Source: JBBDMC01 sp963826055
GTDB taxonomy: Bacteria; Pseudomonadota; Alphaproteobacteria; Rhizobiales; Kaistiaceae
Direction of reading: 5' to 3'
Assembly (NCBI GenBank): GCA_963826055.1
Contig: CAWGVO010000018.1
Coordinates: forward strand, 62,001 to 126,000
DNA length: 64,000 bases
The notes beneath the pieces are model-generated. The model saw nothing but the letters and a program-made list of their open reading frames with translations, made no database searches and was not told where the DNA came from. Each line of letters starts with the position of its first letter. Position 1 is the first letter of the stretch. Both the position numbers and the translations under genes were made by a program. This document shows, piece after piece, positions 59,736-64,000 of the stretch.

Positions 59736-60926
59736 ATGCCTGAAGCCGACATCCGCACGTTCAACATCAACTTCGGGCCGCAGCATCCGTCCGCCCACGG
59801 TGTGCTGCGCCTGGTGCTGGAGCTGGACGGCGAGGTGGTCGAACGGGTCGATCCGCATATCGGACTCCTGCACCGCGGCACTGAAAAGCTGATCGAGCAC
59901 AAGACCTATCTGCAGGCGGTGCCCTATTTCGATCGACTCGACTATGTCGCGCCGATGAACCAGGAACACGCTTTCGCGCTGGCGGTGGAGAAGCTGCTCG
60001 GCATCGACGTCCCCAAGCGGGGTCAGCTTATCCGCGTGCTCTACTGCGAGATCGGGCGCATCCTCAGCCACCTGCTCAACATCACGACCCAGGCGCTCGA
60101 TATCGGCGCGCTGACGCCCCCGCTGTGGGGGTTCGAGGAGCGCGAAAAGCTGATGATTTTCTACGAGCGTGCGTCGGGAGCGCGGATGCACGCCGCGTAC
60201 TTCCGCCCGGGCGGGGTCCACCAGGATCTGCCGCCGCAGCTGATCGACGACATCGGCGCCTTCTGCGACCCATTCCTCCAAGCGGTCGACGACATCGCGA
60301 CGCTGCTCAGCGACAACCGCATCTTCAAGCAGCGTATGGTCGATATCGCGGTAGTCGCGCTGGATGATGCCTGGAAACTCGGGTTTTCCGGCGTGATGGT
60401 GCGGGGGTCCGGCGCGGCGTGGGACTTGCGCAAGGCGCAACCCTACGAGTGCTACGACGAACTCGAATTCGATATCCCTGTCGGGAAGAACGGAGACTGC
60501 TACGACCGCTACCTGATCCGCATGGAGGAAATGCGCCAGTCGGTCCGGATCATGAAGCAGTGCGTCGAGCTGCTGCAATCGGAGGCGGGCCGCGGGCCGG
60601 TGGTGTCCGACGACGGCAAAGTGGTGCCGCCGCGACGAGGCGAGATGAAGCGGTCGATGGAAGCGCTGATCCATCATTTCAAGCTCTACACCGAGGGGTA
60701 CCACGTGCCGGCGGGCGAGGTTTACTCCGCGGTGGAGGCGCCGAAGGGCGAATTCGGTGTCTATCTCGTCGCCGACGGCAGCAACAGGCCTTATCGCTGC
60801 AAGATCAGAGCGCCGGGTTTCGCCCACCTCGCTGCCATGGACTATCTCAGCCGCGGCCACATGCTGGCGGACGTTACCGCGATCATCGGTTCGATTGACG
60901 TTGTCTTCGGCGAGGTGGACCGCTGA
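59736..60926 (+). CDS. nuoD: NADH-quinone oxidoreductase subunit D
   Basis: 396 residues, the 49-kDa subunit that forms the quinone pocket with NuoB. FGPQHPSAHGVLRLVLELDGE, HRGTEKLIEHKTY and the C-terminal DVVFGEVDR are conserved. ATG 59736 is chosen; a TTG four codons earlier lacks support. The stop overlaps the nuoE start (TGATG). Confidence 0.98.
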   Translation: MPEADIRTFNINFGPQHPSAHGVLRLVLELDGEVVERVDPHIGLLHRGTEKLIEHKTYLQAVPYFDRLDYVAPMNQEHAFALAVEKLLGIDVPKRGQLIRVLYCEIGRILSHLLNITTQALDIGALTPPLWGFEEREKLMIFYERASGARMHAAYFRPGGVHQDLPPQLIDDIGAFCDPFLQAVDDIATLLSDNRIFKQRMVDIAVVALDDAWKLGFSGVMVRGSGAAWDLRKAQPYECYDELEFDIPVGKNGDCYDRYLIRMEEMRQSVRIMKQCVELLQSEAGRGPVVSDDGKVVPPRRGEMKRSMEALIHHFKLYTEGYHVPAGEVYSAVEAPKGEFGVYLVADGSNRPYRCKIRAPGFAHLAAMDYLSRGHMLADVTAIIGSIDVVFGEVDR

Positions 60927-61846
60927 TGTCCGTTCGCCGCCTCGCCGAGGAACAGCCGGAAAGCTTCGCATTCACGCCGGACAACGTGGCGTGGGCCAAG
61001 GGCCAGATCGCCAAGTACCCGGCGGGCCGTCAGGCGTCGGCGGTGCTGTCGCTGCTGTGGCGGGCGCAGGAGCAGGAGGGCTGGGTGAGCGAGCCGGCGA
61101 TCCGGGTTGTCGCCGAGATGCTCGACATGGCCACCATTCGCGTCCTCGAGGTCGCCACCTTCTATACGATGTTCCACCTCGAACCGGTGGGCAGCGTCGC
61201 GCACATCCAGGTATGCGGGACGACCCCGTGCTGGCTGCGTGGGGCCAACGACCTGAAGGACGTGTGCCGGCGGCGGATCGGCGCAGCGGATCATGTCTCG
61301 GCTGACGGCAGGTTCTCGTGGGAGGAGGTCGAGTGCCTTGGCGCTTGCGTCAACGCGCCGATGGTGCAGATCGATGCCGACACCTACGAGGACTTGACGG
61401 TTGCGAGCTTCGAGAAGCTGATCGACGACCTTGCCGCGGGCCGTCCAATTCGGCCTGGCCCCCAGATCAAGCGCCAGTACTCGGCGCCCGTCGGCGGGCC
61501 GACGACGCTGACGGTCGAGGCGGCTGAAAAGCCACCTGAAGCCGCCCCAAAAGCGACGGCAGCGCCGGAGGCGCGACGTGCGGCGGAGCCTGCATCCGAC
61601 GATGCCGATCGGCCGACGGCGCTCGCCGCACCGCGCGGTGGAAACGCTGACGACCTCAAGCGCATCAAGGGCATCGGACCGAAGATCGAGGGGCTTCTGA
61701 ACGAGCTCGGCGTCTACCACTACGACCAGATCGCGGGGTGGTCCGATGCCACGGTCGCCTGGGTCGATGACCACCTGAGCTTCAAGGGTCGCATCGGGCG
61801 CGAACAATGGATCGCGCAGGCCAAAACGTTGGCAAAGAAGGACTAG
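60926..61846 (+). CDS. nuoE: NADH-quinone oxidoreductase subunit E with C-terminal helix-hairpin-helix extension
   Basis: 306 residues. The thioredoxin-like core binds the N1a [2Fe-2S] cluster through CGTTPCW and CLGACVNAP. From about residue 190 a Pro/Ala-rich linker leads to a helix-hairpin-helix-like domain (DDLKRIKGIGPKIEGLLNELGVYHYDQIAGWSDATVAWVDDHL), which standard NuoE (about 160-220 residues) lacks. Long forms of this kind occur in alphaproteobacteria; the extension's role is not known to me. Confidence 0.95.
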   Translation: MSVRRLAEEQPESFAFTPDNVAWAKGQIAKYPAGRQASAVLSLLWRAQEQEGWVSEPAIRVVAEMLDMATIRVLEVATFYTMFHLEPVGSVAHIQVCGTTPCWLRGANDLKDVCRRRIGAADHVSADGRFSWEEVECLGACVNAPMVQIDADTYEDLTVASFEKLIDDLAAGRPIRPGPQIKRQYSAPVGGPTTLTVEAAEKPPEAAPKATAAPEARRAAEPASDDADRPTALAAPRGGNADDLKRIKGIGPKIEGLLNELGVYHYDQIAGWSDATVAWVDDHLSFKGRIGREQWIAQAKTLAKKD

Positions 61847-61851
61847 CGGTC

Positions 61852-63156
61852 ATGCTCGCCAACGCCGACCGCATCTTCACGAACCTCTACGGCCTGGAGG
61901 ACTGGCGCCTCAAGGGGGCGATGAAGCGCGGCAACTGGGATGGCACCAAGGCGATCCTGGAACGGGGCCGGGACGCCATCATCGACCAGATGAAAGCATC
62001 CGGGCTGAGGGGACGGGGCGGCGCAGGGTTCCCGACCGGGCTCAAGTGGTCGTTCATGCCCAAGGAGGTAGGCGAGCGGCCGCACTATCTGGTGGTCAAC
62101 GCCGACGAGTCGGAGCCCGGCACCTGCAAGGACCGCGAGATCATGCGCCACGACCCGCACACGCTGGTCGAGGGCTGCCTGATCGCCGGGTTCGCCATGC
62201 AGGCCCATACGGCATTCATCTACGTGCGCGGCGAGTTCATCCGCGAGCGCGAACGGCTGCAGATCGCGGTCGACGAGGCGCGCGAGGCGGGGCTGATCGG
62301 CAAGAACAACAAGAACGGCTGGGACTTCGAAATCGTCGTCCATCACGGCGCCGGCGCCTACATCTGCGGCGAGGAAACGGGTCTCCTGGAAAGCCTGGAG
62401 GGCAAGAAGGGGCTGCCGCGGCTGAAGCCGCCGTTTCCTGCGAGCGTTGGCGTCTACGGCTGTCCGACGACCGTCAACAACGTCGAGTCGATCGCGGTGG
62501 CGCCGACGATCCTTCGCCGCGGCGCGGCCTGGTTCGCCGGCATCGGCCGCCCGAACAACGTCGGCACCAAGCTGTTCTGCATCTCCGGGCACGTGGAAAG
62601 GCCGTGCACGGTCGAGGAGGAAATGGGGATCACGCTCCGCGAGCTGATCGACCGCCACTGCGGCGGCGTTCGCGGCGGCTGGGACAACCTGCTGGCCGTC
62701 ATCCCGGGAGGGGCGTCGGTGCCCTGCCTGCCCGCCTCGATGTGCGACGATCTCATCATGGATTTCGACTCGCTCAGGGACCTGAAGTCCGGCCTCGGCA
62801 CGGCGGCGGTCATCGTCATGGACAAGTCGACCGATATCGTTCGCGCGATCGCGCGGCTGGCCTACTTCTACAAGCACGAGAGCTGCGGCCAATGCACGCC
62901 CTGCCGCGAGGGCACAGGCTGGATGTGGCGCGTGCTGGAGCGCATGGCGGACGGGCGCGCCGAGAAGCGCGAGATCGACCAGCTGCTGGAGGTGACCTAC
63001 CAGGTGGAGGGGCACACGATCTGCGCGCTCGGCGATGCGGCGGCGTGGCCGATCCAGGGGCTGATCCGGCATTTCCGCGGCGAGATGGAACGGCGGATCG
63101 ACGCCTATCACGGCGGACGACCGGTGCCGGCGCCGGCGATGGAGGCGGCGGAGTAG
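61852..63156 (+). CDS. nuoF: NADH-quinone oxidoreductase subunit F
   Basis: 434 residues. It oxidises NADH with FMN and the N3 cluster. RGRGGAGFPTGLKW and GAGAYICGEETGLLESLEGK form the NADH and FMN sites, and ESCGQCTPCREGTGW with HTICALGDAAAWP supplies the cluster cysteines. The ATG at 61852 follows the nuoE stop by five bases. Confidence 0.98.
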   Translation: MLANADRIFTNLYGLEDWRLKGAMKRGNWDGTKAILERGRDAIIDQMKASGLRGRGGAGFPTGLKWSFMPKEVGERPHYLVVNADESEPGTCKDREIMRHDPHTLVEGCLIAGFAMQAHTAFIYVRGEFIRERERLQIAVDEAREAGLIGKNNKNGWDFEIVVHHGAGAYICGEETGLLESLEGKKGLPRLKPPFPASVGVYGCPTTVNNVESIAVAPTILRRGAAWFAGIGRPNNVGTKLFCISGHVERPCTVEEEMGITLRELIDRHCGGVRGGWDNLLAVIPGGASVPCLPASMCDDLIMDFDSLRDLKSGLGTAAVIVMDKSTDIVRAIARLAYFYKHESCGQCTPCREGTGWMWRVLERMADGRAEKREIDQLLEVTYQVEGHTICALGDAAAWPIQGLIRHFRGEMERRIDAYHGGRPVPAPAMEAAE

Positions 63157-63160
63157 GGCG

Positions 63161-63655
63161 ATGACCGACGGTGTCCGCCATCTCGCCCAGTTCAACATCG
63201 CGCGGATCCGCTATCCGCTGGACGATCCGCGCATGGCCGAGTTCCTCGACAACGTCGACCGGGTCCACAAGCTGGCGGAGAAGATAGAGGGGTTCGTATG
63301 GCGGCTGCACGACGACAGCGGTCACGCCATGAACATACGCGTCTATGACGACCCGGCGCTGCTACCCAACCTGACAATCTGGGAGAGCGAGGAGGGGCTG
63401 GAGCGTTTCGTCTGGCAGACGCTCCACGGCCGCTTCTATCGCCGGCGGGAAGAATGGTTCGTGCCGGTCGAGACGCCGCTGGTGATGTGGCGGGTCGAGC
63501 CCGGCGCGCGGCCGACGATGGAGGAAGGGGTCCGGCGGCGCGATCACCTGATCACCCATGGCCCCAGCGACTACGCCTTCGGCTGGGAGAGCCTGGCGCG
63601 CGCCGAACTCTGGAAGAGCCGGCGCGGCGCCAACGTCGACGAGCACGCGGCATGA
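63161..63655 (+). CDS. DUF3291 domain protein between nuoF and nuoG
   Basis: A 164-residue soluble protein. HLAQFNIARIRYPLDDPRMAEFLDNVDRVHKLAEKIEGFVWRLHDDSGHA is the DUF3291 opening, followed by NLTIWESEEGLERFVWQTLHGRFYRRREEWF and a late DHLITHGPSDYAFGW. The fold is expected to be a dimeric ferredoxin-like barrel. It sits four bases after nuoF and overlaps nuoG by four, so it is translated as part of the complex I operon. It is not a standard subunit; function unknown. Confidence 0.85.
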   Translation: MTDGVRHLAQFNIARIRYPLDDPRMAEFLDNVDRVHKLAEKIEGFVWRLHDDSGHAMNIRVYDDPALLPNLTIWESEEGLERFVWQTLHGRFYRRREEWFVPVETPLVMWRVEPGARPTMEEGVRRRDHLITHGPSDYAFGWESLARAELWKSRRGANVDEHAA

Positions 63656-64000
63656 GCAAGATCAAGGTCGACGGCACCGAGGTCGACGTCCCGCCGGAGT
63701 TCACGCTGCTGCAGGCGTGCGAGGCGGCGGGTGCGGAGATACCGCGCTTCTGTTTCCACAAGCGCCTGTCGATCGCCGGCAACTGTCGCATGTGCCTGGT
63801 CGAACTGAAGGGCGCGCCGAAGCCGGTCGCCTCGTGCGCCTGGGCGGTGCGCGACTGCCGGCCCGGCCCGAACGGCGAGCCGCCGGAGGTCATCACCCGC
63901 TCGAAGATGGTGCGGCGCGCCCGCGAGGGGGTGATGGAGTTCCTGCTCATCAACCACCCGCTCGACTGCCCGATCTGCGACCAGGGCGGCGAGTGCGACC
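63652..64000 (+). CDS. nuoG: NADH-quinone oxidoreductase subunit G (partial, cut by window end)
   Basis: The first 116 or so residues are visible. The N-terminal [2Fe-2S] ferredoxin domain has the spaced cysteines of FCFHKRLSIAGNCRMCLVEL and PVASCAW, followed by GVMEFLLINHPLDCPICDQGGECD, which leads into the N5 cluster ligands. The ATG overlaps the DUF3291 stop. The rest of the subunit lies beyond the window. Confidence 0.97.
   Translation, partial: MSKIKVDGTEVDVPPEFTLLQACEAAGAEIPRFCFHKRLSIAGNCRMCLVELKGAPKPVASCAWAVRDCRPGPNGEPPEVITRSKMVRRAREGVMEFLLINHPLDCPICDQGGECD

Overview
The window is about 64 kb of GC-rich chromosomal DNA from an alphaproteobacterium, most likely a member of Hyphomicrobiales (Rhizobiales). 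The main evidence is gene order: tig-clpP-clpX-lon-hupB-tRNA-Val-tRNA-Asp-nuoABCDEFG, a pcm-tolC-popZ-like-valS block, glnB-glnA, NuoE with a C-terminal helix-hairpin-helix extension, and the CobN-type cobalamin pathway. No rRNA, CRISPR array, transposase or phage gene was seen.

Layout. 0.1-5.6 kb: mixed metabolic genes (alpha/beta hydrolase, AlaX-type editing protein, cysteine synthase, acyltransferase, Sel1-repeat protein). 5.7-15.3 kb: one long minus-strand catabolic/uptake cluster. It holds a TctABC tripartite transporter, a split ADP-forming acyl-CoA synthetase, an acyl-CoA carboxyltransferase with a stand-alone biotin carrier, an enoyl-CoA hydratase and a thiolase/DUF35 pair, so it probably takes up an organic acid and activates it to a CoA ester. 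16.2-32.2 kb: a cobalamin island. A B12 riboswitch leads cbtB-cbtA-cobP-cobW-cobN-cobO-[toxin/antitoxin]-cobQ, followed by btuF-cobD, btuB-btuC-btuD and cobC. 32.2-38.2 kb: tRNA-Cys, pcm, tolC, a PopZ-like gene and valS. 38.2-45.9 kb: glnB-glnA behind a probable sigma-54 promoter, nnr, and an SxtJ/DUF5989/carbamoyltransferase/SGNH-hydrolase cassette. 45.9-49.3 kb: trkH with an orphan KdpDE-like two-component system. 49.6-56.6 kb: tRNA-Leu and the proteostasis block tig-clpP-clpX-lon, then hupB. 56.7-64 kb: a PAP2 phosphatase, two tRNAs and the start of the complex I operon, with a DUF3291 gene between nuoF and nuoG.

Two things stand out. First, a 147-bp compound palindromic repeat (two head-to-head hairpin units) lies in frame inside cobN and adds 49 residues, much as Rickettsia palindromic elements do inside proteins. 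Second, a small lower-GC toxin-antitoxin pair with a perfect 9-bp inverted repeat over the toxin start codon sits between cobO and cobQ, and the antitoxin stop overlaps the cobQ start.

Caution. About 35 reading-frame breaks occur between 2 and 38.2 kb, nearly all looking like single extra bases, and none occurs in the remaining 25.8 kb. This pattern suggests local sequence error rather than gene decay. Frameshifted genes are therefore listed as single CDS entries with the breaks noted.
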